Shown here: one piece after another, positions 9,436 through 18,372 of the stretch
Numbering within the stretch: the stretch's first letter is position 1
How the letters are laid out: each line of letters starts with the position of its first letter
NCBI GenBank assembly: GCA_004213995.1
Contig: SGZJ01000003.1
Coordinates: forward strand, 34,170-98,169
Origin: Flavobacteriales bacterium
GTDB lineage: Bacteria; Bacteroidota; Bacteroidia; Flavobacteriales; Flavobacteriaceae
Reading direction: 5' to 3'
DNA length: 64,000 bases
Notes under the pieces: generated by a model
Seen by the model: the letters and a program-made list of their open reading frames with translations, nothing else
What the model was told of the DNA's origin: nothing
Databases searched by the model: none
Position numbers and translations under genes: made by a program

Positions 9436-10158
9436 TTATTTTTTTGACCAAATAGATATTGCTAAATCCAAATCTTCTTTAGTATCAATACCAACTCCTA
9501 AAAAATCTGTTTCAATCATTTTAATTTTACTCCCATTTTCAATAATTCGTATAGCTTCAATTTTTTCTACTAGTTCCAATTTCGATGGTGGTAATTTAGA
9601 AAAGTTGATCAGTGCTTGTTTTGTAAATCCATAGACTCCGATATGCTTGAAATAGTCTATTTCATTAGAATTAACATCCCTATTAAATGGAATTACACTT
9701 CTTGAAAAATACAAAGCATAATTATCAGAATCCACAATAACCTTAACATTATTTGGGTTATTTATTTCGTTAGAGTCAGAAATATTAATCATTAATGAAA
9801 CGTATTCCGAACTATTAAGCTCTAAGACTAATTTATTAAGGCTAAATGAGTCTATAAAGGGTTCGTCACCTTGAATATTAACAAAAGCATCAGAATCAAT
9901 TGATTTACAAGCTTCGGCTATTCTATCACTTCCAGATTCATGTTTGTTTTTACTTAAAATTGAATTGCCACCTGCATTAACTATCTCATCATAAATCTCC
10001 TGATCTTCAGTAACGACATATACAGAGTGAAATAATCCAGTTTCAACAACAGATTCATAAGTTCTTAAAATTATAGATTTACCACAAAGATCCATCAGTA
10101 GTTTCCTGTCAAATCTAGTTGAAGATAATCTAGCTGGAATTAGTGCGGTTACTTTCAT
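9436..10158 (-). CDS. kdsB: 3-deoxy-manno-octulosonate cytidylyltransferase (CMP-KDO synthetase)
   Basis: Activates KDO with CTP to CMP-KDO for the inner core of lipopolysaccharide, in the cytosol. The N-terminal nucleotide-binding motif ALIPARLSSTRFDRKLL, the NIQGDEPFI block and the C-terminal HIGVYGFTK and GVGIDTKEDL motifs are diagnostic. At 240 residues it is full length. It lies between the RecD-like helicase (37 bp upstream) and the PlsC-like gene (4 bp downstream) in a three-gene minus-strand run. It implies a KDO-containing lipopolysaccharide in this organism. Confidence 0.95.
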   Translation of the reverse strand: MKVTALIPARLSSTRFDRKLLMDLCGKSIILRTYESVVETGLFHSVYVVTEDQEIYDEIVNAGGNSILSKNKHESGSDRIAEACKSIDSDAFVNIQGDEPFIDSFSLNKLVLELNSSEYVSLMINISDSNEINNPNNVKVIVDSDNYALYFSRSVIPFNRDVNSNEIDYFKHIGVYGFTKQALINFSKLPPSKLELVEKIEAIRIIENGSKIKMIETDFLGVGIDTKEDLDLAISIWSKK

Positions 10159-10194
10159 AGCTTAATTTTAATCAAAAATACTGAATTATTATAC

Positions 10195-11619
10195 TTAATC
10201 AGAAAAAAACTCATCCTTAAAACCAATAAGATATAGTTTTTCTTTGGCTCTTGTCAGACCAGTGTATAACCATCTTATAAAATCTTTATCTATTCCATTA
10301 GGTAAGTAGGGTTGTTCAACAAATACTGATGTCCATTGACCTCCTTGAGATTTATGACAGGTAATAGCATAAGAGAATTTAACTTGAAGGGCGTTAAAAT
10401 ATTTATTATTCTTAACTTTTAAAAACCTCTTATATTTAACTTTTTCAGAAACATAATCTTTCATAACTTCATTGTACAAATGGTTAGCCTTCTCATAATT
10501 TAAAGATGGAGTTTCTAGATTAATAGTATCTAACATTAAAACTGTATCAAATGGCTTCATTTTTGGATAATCAATCATTTGTACAGTAACTTCAGCAAAA
10601 CGAAAATCATAAAGATCAACGATTCTACTTATTTCTAAAATCTTAATTATGTCTCCATTAGCAATAAAACCTGCTTCTGAAGTACTCTTTAACCAATAGT
10701 AATTATTTTTAACAACCATTAAATTATCTCCAACCGAAAGTTCATTTTCATTAAAAAGAATTCTATTTCTAATTTGTTGATTATATAAATTAGCTCTCTT
10801 ATTAGACCTTACTATCAATGCAGTTTCTTCTTTTCCAAAAATATTATAACTATCTGTTAATGAATTAATAATGTCTTCTCCATCTTGCAGTCTGATAATA
10901 TCGTTAAAACCTGAAAGATTAAACTTAAACTCCTCAAAATCTTCATCAATAAGTGACTCTCTTAATGTCGTGGCGTTATTTAATATTCCTGATAAAACTT
11001 CTTGCCGAACAACTTCATCTAATTCAATAGATAATACATTTTTATTGTAGTTCTCTTCTAAATAATCAGGGTCAAGCGATGGGCTTAATTTAGAATTAAC
11101 CGGTGGCAGCTGAGCAGTATCACCAATAAAGATAATTTTACATTTATAGCCGGAATAAACAAATTGAATTAAATCTGAAAGTAAAGAAGTAGTATCAAAA
11201 AGTTTTTTATTTTGAGATGTACTAGAAATCATTGAAGCTTCATCAACGATAAAAATTGTGTTTTTTGATTTGTTCGTCTGCAAAACAAAATCAATGTTTC
11301 CTGATGAATTTTTTTTAGGAAAATATATTTTTTTATGAATGGTATTGGCTTCAGTATTTGTGTAATTTGATAAAACTTTAGCTGCTCTTCCAGTTGGAGC
11401 CATTAAAACACCAGATTTTTTTATTTTCCATAGATTATTAATTATTGAAGAGAGTATAGTTGTTTTTCCAGTTCCTGCATATCCTTTGAGTATAAATAAC
11501 GAGTTATCATCTTCATTTAGGATAAATTCTGATAATTTATATAATGTTAAGTCTTGCTTAGTAGTAAGTTTAAATGAAAAATGATTCTTTGCTAAATTGT
11601 AAAACTCCTTAATCTTCAT
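10195..11619 (-). CDS. RecD/Dda-like superfamily 1 DNA helicase
   Basis: ATP-dependent 5'-3' DNA helicase of the RecD2/Dda type. Motif I is GYAGTGKTT (about 45-53), motif II IFIVDEASMIS, motif III GDTAQLPPV, and the C-terminal UvrD_C_2 segment has AITCHKSQGGQW and YTGLTRAKEKLYLIG. At 474 residues it lacks the long N-terminal region of RecD2 and of RecD in RecBCD, and no recB or recC is adjacent. It therefore most likely works alone in repair or replication restart. It heads the run helicase-kdsB-acyltransferase and diverges from the plus-strand operon at 11.7 kb. Confidence 0.88.
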   Translation of the reverse strand: MKIKEFYNLAKNHFSFKLTTKQDLTLYKLSEFILNEDDNSLFILKGYAGTGKTTILSSIINNLWKIKKSGVLMAPTGRAAKVLSNYTNTEANTIHKKIYFPKKNSSGNIDFVLQTNKSKNTIFIVDEASMISSTSQNKKLFDTTSLLSDLIQFVYSGYKCKIIFIGDTAQLPPVNSKLSPSLDPDYLEENYNKNVLSIELDEVVRQEVLSGILNNATTLRESLIDEDFEEFKFNLSGFNDIIRLQDGEDIINSLTDSYNIFGKEETALIVRSNKRANLYNQQIRNRILFNENELSVGDNLMVVKNNYYWLKSTSEAGFIANGDIIKILEISRIVDLYDFRFAEVTVQMIDYPKMKPFDTVLMLDTINLETPSLNYEKANHLYNEVMKDYVSEKVKYKRFLKVKNNKYFNALQVKFSYAITCHKSQGGQWTSVFVEQPYLPNGIDKDFIRWLYTGLTRAKEKLYLIGFKDEFFSD

Positions 11620-11729
11620 TAAATAATTATGTAATTAAAAATCAAAGATATAAATGTTTTTTCTCTACAATCATTTTAACAAATAAAAAAAAATTGTATT
11701 TTGGCCTTTTAAATTTTAAACCCACTCAA

Positions 11730-12488
11730 ATGCCCTTATCATACTACCTACAAATTTTTTCTGTAATTTTAGTGTTATCAATCTTATTCGGTCTTTTGTA
11801 TTGGATTAACTCAGATACATTTCAAAGCAAATTCAAGAAATATATTCTTATTACTCTATGGGGATTTATTGCGGTTTTTTCATATAAAACAATCGATTCA
11901 GTTTATGAAGTAATTCAATTTGATGATTTAAAGGAAGTTAGATATCAAAAAGTAATAAAGAGATTGATTGATATACGTGATTCAGAATTAGCCCACAGAT
12001 CTGTAAAGGGGCAGTTTGAAAGCAACTGGGATAGTTTGGTGAAATTTATAGAATTAGATTCTTTTACATTAACACAAAGAAGAGACTCAAGCATACTAGA
12101 TAAAGAAATGACAAAAAGATATGGTGGTGTTAAAACCTACAAAGATATTGTTATTGTGGATACCTTAGGATTTGTTTCTGTCAAAGACTCATTATTTGGA
12201 GCTGATAATAGATATACAAAAATGATGTATGTCCCAGGTGCTGAAGATGATAATATTAAGTTTAAATTAAAAAGTGGATTCATAGAACAAAATGGATTAG
12301 ATATTCCTGTATTTGAATGTAAAGTAGATAAGTCTGTAATTCTCTTTGATCAAAATATAGACTTAATTAACAAGGAAAACCTTGTCCAATCAGTTGATGG
12401 TGTTAATGGTTCTTCTTTAAAAGTTGGGTCAATGGAAGAAGTTAATACAAATGGTAACTGGCCTAAAAACTACACGAAAAATCAATAA
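11730..12488 (+). CDS. Membrane protein of unknown function with two N-terminal transmembrane segments
   Basis: I do not recognise a named family. With the ATG at 11730 (MPLSYYLQIF) the protein has about 252 residues. Two hydrophobic helices at about 5-25 and 35-52 are followed by a hydrophilic region of about 200 residues, probably periplasmic or cytosolic, with no catalytic motif I can name. An in-frame TTG at 11694 would add twelve residues before the first helix and fits less well. It leads a short operon with the DUF3822 gene (overlap 38 bp) and rsmD. I recall similar proteins upstream of DUF3822 in Flavobacteriia, but no function follows from that. Confidence 0.7.
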   Translation: MPLSYYLQIFSVILVLSILFGLLYWINSDTFQSKFKKYILITLWGFIAVFSYKTIDSVYEVIQFDDLKEVRYQKVIKRLIDIRDSELAHRSVKGQFESNWDSLVKFIELDSFTLTQRRDSSILDKEMTKRYGGVKTYKDIVIVDTLGFVSVKDSLFGADNRYTKMMYVPGAEDDNIKFKLKSGFIEQNGLDIPVFECKVDKSVILFDQNIDLINKENLVQSVDGVNGSSLKVGSMEEVNTNGNWPKNYTKNQ

Positions 12489-13266
12489 TCTAGATTCTTT
12501 TTCAATTATAAATCTAACTATTGACATTGGTTATAATGAGATTCGTTTCATCCTTTATGATAATATTGAAAATATCTTATTAGATTATACAGATATTACA
12601 TTTGAGGATTCAGCTAGCGTTGAGGATATAATATCAAAATATTTTGACGCCAAGGAAGATAGTACTTTGCTAAATTTAATTACTGTTAATCACTATAACA
12701 GTTTGCATACAATAGTACCTCAAGCTCTATTTGATAAAAACAACATCAAAAATTATTTAAAATTTAATAATTCTCTTCTTGCAAATGATGAATTTCTATA
12801 TGATATAATTAAAATTAATGAATCTATTAACGTTTTTGTTCCAATAAAGTTTAACATCTCCAATCTTCAGCAATATTCAAAGAAAGTCACACAAAAACAT
12901 TATACTACAGATTTAATAAATGAGATTCACAAAATTGAAAAAAATAATACAAACTCAAATTTATATTTAAATATAAATAATTCTAAAATTGATATTATTC
13001 TAACTTCTGATAATCAATTAAAATTCATTAACACTTTCGATTATTCTACAAATGAAGATATAGTCTACTATGTTTTATTTTGTTTTGAACAGCTCAACTT
13101 AAACCCTGAAAATAGTCCTGTAGTTATTGCTGGTGATTTTAATGAATCTACATATAATATGATTTTTAAATACATCAGAAATGTTAGTATTTATGAATCA
13201 AAAATAGATTTAAATCATAAGTTCTATTTAAATTTTAAACACAAATTAACATACAATTCATTATAA
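12451..13266 (+). CDS. DUF3822 family protein
   Basis: About 271 residues, assigned to DUF3822 from the sequence pattern (INLTIDIGYNEIRFILYD near the start, two repeated actin-like halves) and from its place directly before rsmD, a conserved pairing in Bacteroidota. The function is unknown; the fold is suggested to be ASKHA/actin-like. ATG 12451 overlaps the upstream gene by 38 bp. An upstream in-frame TTG at 12424 is possible but unlikely. The stop is immediately followed by the rsmD ATG, indicating tight coupling. A link to ribosome assembly through RsmD is inference from position only. Confidence 0.78.
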   Translation: MVTGLKTTRKINNLDSFSIINLTIDIGYNEIRFILYDNIENILLDYTDITFEDSASVEDIISKYFDAKEDSTLLNLITVNHYNSLHTIVPQALFDKNNIKNYLKFNNSLLANDEFLYDIIKINESINVFVPIKFNISNLQQYSKKVTQKHYTTDLINEIHKIEKNNTNSNLYLNINNSKIDIILTSDNQLKFINTFDYSTNEDIVYYVLFCFEQLNLNPENSPVVIAGDFNESTYNMIFKYIRNVSIYESKIDLNHKFYLNFKHKLTYNSL

Positions 13267-13803
13267 ATGAGAATTGTTTCTGGAAGTCACAGAGGAAGAA
13301 AAATTAAAGCGCCTAATAACTTACCAATTAGACCTACAACAGATATGTCTAAAGAATCCATTTTTAATATCTTATCCAATTTGTATGAATTTAATGAAAT
13401 ATCAGTAATCGATTTATTTTCTGGATCAGGAAATATAAGCTATGAATTTGCTTCTAGAGGAGTTAAAAACATAATATCTGTAGACAACAACATTAACTGT
13501 ATTGATTTTATTAAAAAAACTTCTAAAGAATTTAATATAAATATCAATGTAATAAAATCTGATGTTATTAGTTTCTTAAATAAAATAGAAAAAAAAAGTG
13601 ATATAATATTTTCAGATCCACCATATAACTTTGATGAAGCTTATCTAAATAGTATGATTGAATTAGTTTTTTCAAAAAATCTAATTAATGATGATGGAAT
13701 ACTAATAATCGAACATTCAAAAGATATTTCACTAGAGTTAAATCAATATTTCTTAAAAAAAAGGAGATATGGAAGTTGTTATTTTACCTTTTTAAAAAAA
13801 TAA
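13267..13803 (+). CDS. rsmD: 16S rRNA (guanine(966)-N2)-methyltransferase
   Basis: Class I SAM-dependent methyltransferase that modifies G966 of 16S rRNA in the small subunit. The N-terminal MRIVSGSHRGRKIKAPN with RPTTDMSKESIFNIL is the RsmD signature. The SAM site is VIDLFSGSGN and the catalytic motif IV is SDPPYNF (N6/N2 type). At 178 residues it is normal length. There is no gap to the upstream DUF3822 gene. The stop codon lies inside the left arm of the terminator hairpin shared with rnpB. Confidence 0.95.
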   Translation: MRIVSGSHRGRKIKAPNNLPIRPTTDMSKESIFNILSNLYEFNEISVIDLFSGSGNISYEFASRGVKNIISVDNNINCIDFIKKTSKEFNININVIKSDVISFLNKIEKKSDIIFSDPPYNFDEAYLNSMIELVFSKNLINDDGILIIEHSKDISLELNQYFLKKRRYGSCYFTFLKK

Positions 13804-13829
13804 AGCGAGTATAATTAAACACTCGCTTT
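13802..13829. terminator. Bidirectional rho-independent terminator between rsmD and rnpB
   Basis: Nine-base perfect stem AAAGCGAGT (13802-13810) / ACTCGCTTT (13821-13829) with a 10-nt loop. On the plus strand it ends rsmD and is followed by T-rich sequence. On the minus strand it ends rnpB and is followed by a run of seven T. The rsmD stop TAA (13801-13803) overlaps the left arm. Confidence 0.88.
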
Positions 13830-13834
13830 TAAAT

Positions 13835-14136
13835 TTTAGTAAATCTATAAGCCGGATTCTGTACTTAATTAAAAGCCCTTGTCATTTATCTCGATAAGTT
13901 GTTACCAACTTATTCTAGCTGCCTACCCTCCAACATTGAGCGTACAACTCTTAAGCGTTGGTTTACATGGCATTGCACTTCATAGAGTTTACCTGGTTTC
14001 ACTACAGCTTAACCTGTACATACTTTCTGTTGCACTTTTCCTAATTTCTCAATTGGTGGCTATTAACCACTATGATGTACTTTAGTGTCCGGACTTTCCT
14101 CTATTTAAAAAAATAGCGACAAGGCGAATTACTAAA
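13835..14136 (-). ncRNA. rnpB: RNase P RNA
   Basis: Catalytic RNA of RNase P, which matures tRNA 5' ends. Read on the minus strand, the 5' part carries the universally conserved GAGGAAAGTCCGGAC block (reverse complement at about 14088-14103), and the 3' part carries ACAGAATCCGGCTTATAG (reverse complement at about 13845-13862), the classical P4 partner and 3' end. The ends are set by an 8-bp P1 helix: TTTAGTAA (complement of 14129-14136) pairs with TTACTAAA (complement of 13835-13842). The length of about 302 nt is slightly short for bacterial type A, suggesting reduced peripheral helices. Convergent with rsmD, divergent from dnaX. Confidence 0.95.
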
Positions 14137-14138
14137 TA

Positions 14139-14146
14139 CAAAAGTA
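14139..14146 (-). promoter_or_regulatory. Putative -7 promoter element of rnpB
   Basis: Minus-strand TACTTTTG matches the Bacteroidota -7 consensus TAnnTTTG and ends only 3 bases before the inferred 5' end of RNase P RNA. No clear -33 TTG is seen at 17-23 bases. The placement at an independently defined RNA start supports it. Confidence 0.65.
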
Positions 14147-14235
14147 ATCAATTGTTGATAAATTAATTGATTTTATATTTCCATAGTTAAAATATTGATA
14201 TTGAATTAATAAATTTGTGTATATTGATTACTGCT

Positions 14236-15873
14236 ATGGAAGAATATATTGTTTCAGCGAGAAAATATAGACCTAGGACTTTTGATGAAGTTGCTGGTCA
14301 AGAAGCCATTACATCCACTCTTGTAAATGCTATAACAAATAATCAACTTGCCCAAGCATTGTTGTTTACAGGGCCCAGAGGAGTTGGTAAAACAAGTTGT
14401 GCTAGAATATTAGCAAAAATGATTAATAGTTCTATAGACAATGATAATCAAGATTTTGCCTATAATATTTTTGAACTTGATGCTGCTTCTAATAATAGTG
14501 TTGATGATATTAGAAATTTAACTGAGCAAGTTAGAATACCACCACAACTAGGAAAATATAAAGTCTACATTATTGATGAGGTACATATGCTATCTACTTC
14601 TGCATTTAATGCGTTTTTAAAAACTCTTGAAGAGCCTCCTAAACATTGTATATTTATTCTTGCTACTACTGAAAAACATAAAATTATTCCAACTATTTTA
14701 TCAAGATGTCAAATATATGACTTTAAGAGAATTACTAATAAAGATATTGTTGAGTACTTAATAAAGATTTGCAAAAAGGAAGGAGTTGAATTTGAATCAG
14801 AAGCATTAGATATAATTGCAAATAAAGCTGACGGTGCGATGAGAGATGCACTGTCAATATTTGATAGAATACTAAGCTATAACAATAAAGAAATAACTGT
14901 TAAAGACGTTAGCATTAATCTAAATGTATTGGATCAAGAGATATATTCAAATACTATTGATTTAATTTTAGAAAACAAAATACCTGAATTACTTCTATTG
15001 TTAGATTCAGTAATCTCAAAAGGATTTGAGGCTATAAATTATATTTCCGGCTTATCTACTTATTGTAGGAACTTATTGATCTCTAAAGATGAAAAAACAA
15101 TTATATTATTAGACTACTCTGATAATTCTAAACAAAAAATCATTGATCAAGCAAAAAAAATATCTCCTGATATCATAATTAATTGTTTAGAGTTATTAAA
15201 CAAATGTGAAATAAGTTACCGATCTAGTATCAATCAAAGATTATTAGTAGAATTAACTGTAATGCAAATCGGGTCATTAACCTTAGTTGATCAAAAAAAA
15301 AAATCTAGTTTTAAAATAATTCCTTTTGAATATTTTAAAGAGACTAAAATCATCAACCCTGTTACCGTTCATACAAAAGTTAAAGTTGAAAAACCAAAAT
15401 TAGATATAAAAACAAGTGGTAACTCGGGTCTTTCTCTTAAAAGTATAAAAACTATAAAAAATCATGAGTTTAAATCTAATGAATCTATTGTTGATCCTGA
15501 AAAGTTAGCAAAAGACAAATTTACAGAAGAAGATCTCGTGTTGTCGTGGAATAAATATTCAGAAAAAATAGAAAATTCAGGAAAATATAATCTAGCTTCA
15601 ATTTTAAGAATAGATACTCCCAAGTTAGTTGAGAATAATATATGTTTAGAACTACCTAATAGCACAAATAAAATTGAGCTAGAGTTGAATCAGCACGATT
15701 TATTAAAATTTATTAGAAAAGACTTAAATAATTATGACATAAAACTAAAAATAACAATCAATGAAAAGATTGAAAAAAAATTCACCTACACATCAAAAGA
15801 AAAATATGATCTTTTAAAAAGCAAAAATACTTTAATTGAAAAGCTGAGGGTAGATTTTAAATTAAGTATTTAA
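14236..15873 (+). CDS. dnaX: DNA polymerase III subunit gamma/tau (clamp loader)
   Basis: Clamp-loader ATPase that loads the beta clamp (dnaN, also in this window). The start is ATG 14236 (MEEYIVSARKYRPRTFDEVAGQE); a GTG at 14215 would add seven unlikely residues. Walker A is GPRGVGKTS, Walker B IIDEVHML, sensor 1 ATTEKH, and the SRC motif is LSRCQIYDF. The four zinc-binding Cys of the E. coli protein between Walker A and B are absent, as I recall for other Bacteroidota. At about 545 residues it has a tau-like C-terminal tail. An 11-A run at 15293-15303 lies where a shorter gamma form could arise. The 3' end overlaps the convergent ppx by 12 bp. Confidence 0.95.
   Translation: MEEYIVSARKYRPRTFDEVAGQEAITSTLVNAITNNQLAQALLFTGPRGVGKTSCARILAKMINSSIDNDNQDFAYNIFELDAASNNSVDDIRNLTEQVRIPPQLGKYKVYIIDEVHMLSTSAFNAFLKTLEEPPKHCIFILATTEKHKIIPTILSRCQIYDFKRITNKDIVEYLIKICKKEGVEFESEALDIIANKADGAMRDALSIFDRILSYNNKEITVKDVSINLNVLDQEIYSNTIDLILENKIPELLLLLDSVISKGFEAINYISGLSTYCRNLLISKDEKTIILLDYSDNSKQKIIDQAKKISPDIIINCLELLNKCEISYRSSINQRLLVELTVMQIGSLTLVDQKKKSSFKIIPFEYFKETKIINPVTVHTKVKVEKPKLDIKTSGNSGLSLKSIKTIKNHEFKSNESIVDPEKLAKDKFTEEDLVLSWNKYSEKIENSGKYNLASILRIDTPKLVENNICLELPNSTNKIELELNQHDLLKFIRKDLNNYDIKLKITINEKIEKKFTYTSKEKYDLLKSKNTLIEKLRVDFKLSI
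15293..15303 (+). other. Candidate slippage site (11-A run) inside dnaX
   Basis: An uninterrupted run of eleven A encodes Gln-Lys-Lys-Lys at about codons 353-356, just after the ATPase and collar domains. Loss of one A gives AAT CTA GTT TTA AAA TAA; gain of one A gives ATC TAG. Both alternative frames stop within five codons, which would yield a gamma-like protein of about 355-360 residues. Homopolymer slippage making gamma is known for Thermus dnaX; its operation here is inference. Confidence 0.45.
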
Positions 15874-16782
15874 ATCATTCAAATCATCACCAAAAGAATC
15901 CGCATTATTTAATTTTCTAATTATTCCATCTGCTAAGCCTATTCTAGGAACTATCACCTCTTTTGATTTAGCGTATTGCATGGATTTAATTAAGAGTTTT
16001 GTTGCAGGTACAATTACATCTGATCTATCAGGGTTAAAACCTAATTTAGTAATTCTTTCTTCGTAAGATAAATTAGATATTTTTTTGTAAAATTTCTCTA
16101 TGAAAGAATAGGAAATAGATTGATTAATAGCTTTTTTAGATTCTTTTAAAATTTTATTAATATTGCCTCCAGATCCAATTATAATAATATTATTAAATTC
16201 TTTTGTATTGGTTTTAATCCATTTTTTATAATCGGTCCAAGTTTTCTTTTTCACAAGGTCATTTAAAAATCTAATCGTACCAAGCTTAAAAGATTTAGAA
16301 GCAATTATTACACCTTTAAAAATTATACTCAATTCAGTACTTCCACCACCTATATCTATAAACAAATAAGTCTCATTAAAATTAAAATGATTAGCAAAAA
16401 ATGTATCTGCTATTAATGAAGCTTCGTCTTTACCTGAAATTACATCAATTTTTAATCCAGTATTAGAATAAATATCACTAATTATATCTTTACTGTTAGT
16501 TGCTTCTCTCATAGCAGAAGTTGCACAGATTTTATACTTTGAAACATTATGAATCTTCATAAGAAGCTTGAAAGCACTCATAGCATCATTTAGTCGAATA
16601 CGGTTTTCTGTTTTTATTTTATTTTTTAAAAAACCATCTAAGCCTAGTCTTATAGGCACCCTGACTAAACTTATTTTTTTTACTTCTACAATATTTTTGT
16701 CTTGTGAAATGACACTACAGATTAATAGTCTTACAGCGTTAGAGCCAATATCAACAGCAGCATATTTCTGTATTTTTATCAT
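15862..16782 (-). CDS. Ppx/GppA-family phosphatase (exopolyphosphatase-like)
   Basis: ASKHA-fold phosphatase of the exopolyphosphatase/guanosine pentaphosphatase family. The phosphate-1 motif is AAVDIGSNAVRLL, the phosphate-2 motif LFIDIGGGSTELS and the adenosine motif IIIGSGGNINK. The start at ATG 16782 (MIKIQKYAAVDIG) is preferred over the longer frame from 16806 because it overlaps the pdxH stop as ATGA, a coupling arrangement. At about 306 residues it has the catalytic half only, without the C-terminal HD domain of long Ppx. Polyphosphate versus (p)ppGpp substrate cannot be decided. Confidence 0.88.
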   Translation of the reverse strand: MIKIQKYAAVDIGSNAVRLLICSVISQDKNIVEVKKISLVRVPIRLGLDGFLKNKIKTENRIRLNDAMSAFKLLMKIHNVSKYKICATSAMREATNSKDIISDIYSNTGLKIDVISGKDEASLIADTFFANHFNFNETYLFIDIGGGSTELSIIFKGVIIASKSFKLGTIRFLNDLVKKKTWTDYKKWIKTNTKEFNNIIIIGSGGNINKILKESKKAINQSISYSFIEKFYKKISNLSYEERITKLGFNPDRSDVIVPATKLLIKSMQYAKSKEVIVPRIGLADGIIRKLNNADSFGDDLNDLNT

Positions 16783-17429
16783 GGAGATAGTCTTTCCTTT
16801 GTCCAAGAATTATTTTCACGTAAAAACCTTGCTCTGTCATGTAATCTATTCTCTCCTCCTTGCCAAAATTCATACTCAACAGGTGAAACAATGTAACCTC
16901 CCCAATTAGAAGGTTTTGGAATACTTGAGTTCATATATTTATTTTCTAACTCATATAACCTAGTGACTAATTTCTTTTTTGAATCAATGACTGTACTTTG
17001 ATCTGAAACTATAGCGCCAAGTTGGCTACCTCTGGGTCTAGATTTAAAATATTCTTTACTTTTAAAATCTGATATTTTTTCTGCATGACCTTTAATTATT
17101 ACTTGTCTCTCATGTTCTTCCCAAAAAAAAGATAAACAAACTTTATTATTTTTACTTATAGATAAGCCCTTATCACTATTATAGTTAGTATAAAAAGTAA
17201 ACCCGTCTTCATTAAACTCTTTTAGTAAAACAATTCTATTTTTAGGAAAGCCATCAATACTTATAGTCGACAAGCTCATGGCATTAGCTTCAGAATCAGT
17301 AATATCGTTATCAAAATCTTTAAACCATTGGCTAAATAAGGCTAACGGATTATTGAAATCTTTAAATTCAAAAATGGTGTTTTTTGAATAACTTTTTCTA
17401 TAACTACCTAAGTCTGATTTTAATGTCAT
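16779..17429 (-). CDS. pdxH: Pyridoxamine 5'-phosphate oxidase
   Basis: FMN-dependent oxidation of pyridoxine/pyridoxamine 5'-phosphate to pyridoxal 5'-phosphate. Recognisable blocks are DSEANAMSLSTISIDGFPKN, NRIVLLKEF, FTFYTNYNSDKG, FFWEEHERQV, FKSRPRGSQLGAIVS, and the C-terminal EFWQGGENRLHDR with the PLP-binding Arg pair. At 216 residues it is full length. The stop overlaps the Ppx/GppA start by 4 bp. It lies 35 bp downstream of rnz on the same strand, so transcription from pyrR may continue into it. It serves the many PLP enzymes in the window (RocD, cysteine desulfurase, DpaL). Confidence 0.95.
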   Translation of the reverse strand: MTLKSDLGSYRKSYSKNTIFEFKDFNNPLALFSQWFKDFDNDITDSEANAMSLSTISIDGFPKNRIVLLKEFNEDGFTFYTNYNSDKGLSISKNNKVCLSFFWEEHERQVIIKGHAEKISDFKSKEYFKSRPRGSQLGAIVSDQSTVIDSKKKLVTRLYELENKYMNSSIPKPSNWGGYIVSPVEYEFWQGGENRLHDRARFLRENNSWTKERLSP

Positions 17430-17464
17430 AAACCAAATTTAATGACTATAAATTAATTAATAAA

Positions 17465-18370
17465 TTATATTTCAATTATTTTATTATCCTCAGCTAACAC
17501 AATATTTTCAAATTCGGTTTTTGCTTCAATTTTAAATACATCAATATTATCATAGCGGGAAGAATAATGGCCTAAAATTAACAACTTAACATTGGATAAT
17601 TTTGCAATCTTTGCAGCCTGTTTTGCAGTAGAATGTTTTGTTGTTTTACTTAATTTAATATGTTTTTCTAAAAATGTAGATTCATGATACAAGGCATCAC
17701 AATTATTTATATACTTAACAATAGACTCATCATATTCTGTATCTGAACAATATGCATAGGATTTAGGAACTTTTCCAGCTCTAGTAAGTATACTATTTTT
17801 AATAACTACCCCTTTTTCATTTACAATATCAAAACCTTGCTTTAATTTATTTGAATAGGCAATGTTCACATTATATTTTTCAATAGCATCTATATTTAAG
17901 TTCAAAGGGAGATTTACTTCTTTAAATAAAAAACCGTTAGTATAGATTCTGTGAGATAACGGTATAGTAAAAACTTCAATAAAGTCAGTACTAAAAATTA
18001 ATTCTGATTTATTAGAACTTAATTCATGAAAAATTAAATTATATTTTGTCCAAGAACCTGAGGCTTTAATTTGATTTATTATTAATTCTTTTATACCTAG
18101 TGGTCCGTAAACGTGAAGATCTGCTAATCTATTTAAGAGAGAAAAAGTAGATATTAATCCTACTAAACCAAAATAGTGATCTCCGTGTAAATGGGATATA
18201 AATATATGTTTAATACGGGAAAAATTTATTTTATTTTTTCTTAAACCAACTTGAGTACCTTCTCCACAATCAACTAAAAAAATTTCATTTTGAATTTCAA
18301 TTACCTGAGACGATAAATTGTTACCTATTTTGGGCATAGCACTGTAACAACCAATTATTGTGATTTTCAA
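17465..18370 (-). CDS. rnz: Ribonuclease Z
   Basis: Metallo-beta-lactamase-fold endonuclease that trims tRNA 3' ends. The zinc motif HxHxDH is HLHGDH in IFISHLHGDHYFGLVGL. Also present are the N-terminal GCYSAMPKIGNNLSSQ (a variant of the usual GT-SAxPT start), VDCGEGTQVGLRK, YCSDTEYDE and HESTFLEKH, and ILGHYSSRY near the C-terminus. At 301 residues it is normal for the short form. It lies 2 bp after pyrB. Together with rnpB and rny it gives three RNA-processing activities in this window. Confidence 0.94.
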   Translation of the reverse strand: MKITIIGCYSAMPKIGNNLSSQVIEIQNEIFLVDCGEGTQVGLRKNKINFSRIKHIFISHLHGDHYFGLVGLISTFSLLNRLADLHVYGPLGIKELIINQIKASGSWTKYNLIFHELSSNKSELIFSTDFIEVFTIPLSHRIYTNGFLFKEVNLPLNLNIDAIEKYNVNIAYSNKLKQGFDIVNEKGVVIKNSILTRAGKVPKSYAYCSDTEYDESIVKYINNCDALYHESTFLEKHIKLSKTTKHSTAKQAAKIAKLSNVKLLILGHYSSRYDNIDVFKIEAKTEFENIVLAEDNKIIEI

Positions 18371-18372
18371 AT

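Noticed and set aside
13879..14085. Plus-strand open frame of 68 codons
   Set aside because: It lies entirely antisense to RNase P RNA, whose conserved core and P1 helix explain the sequence.
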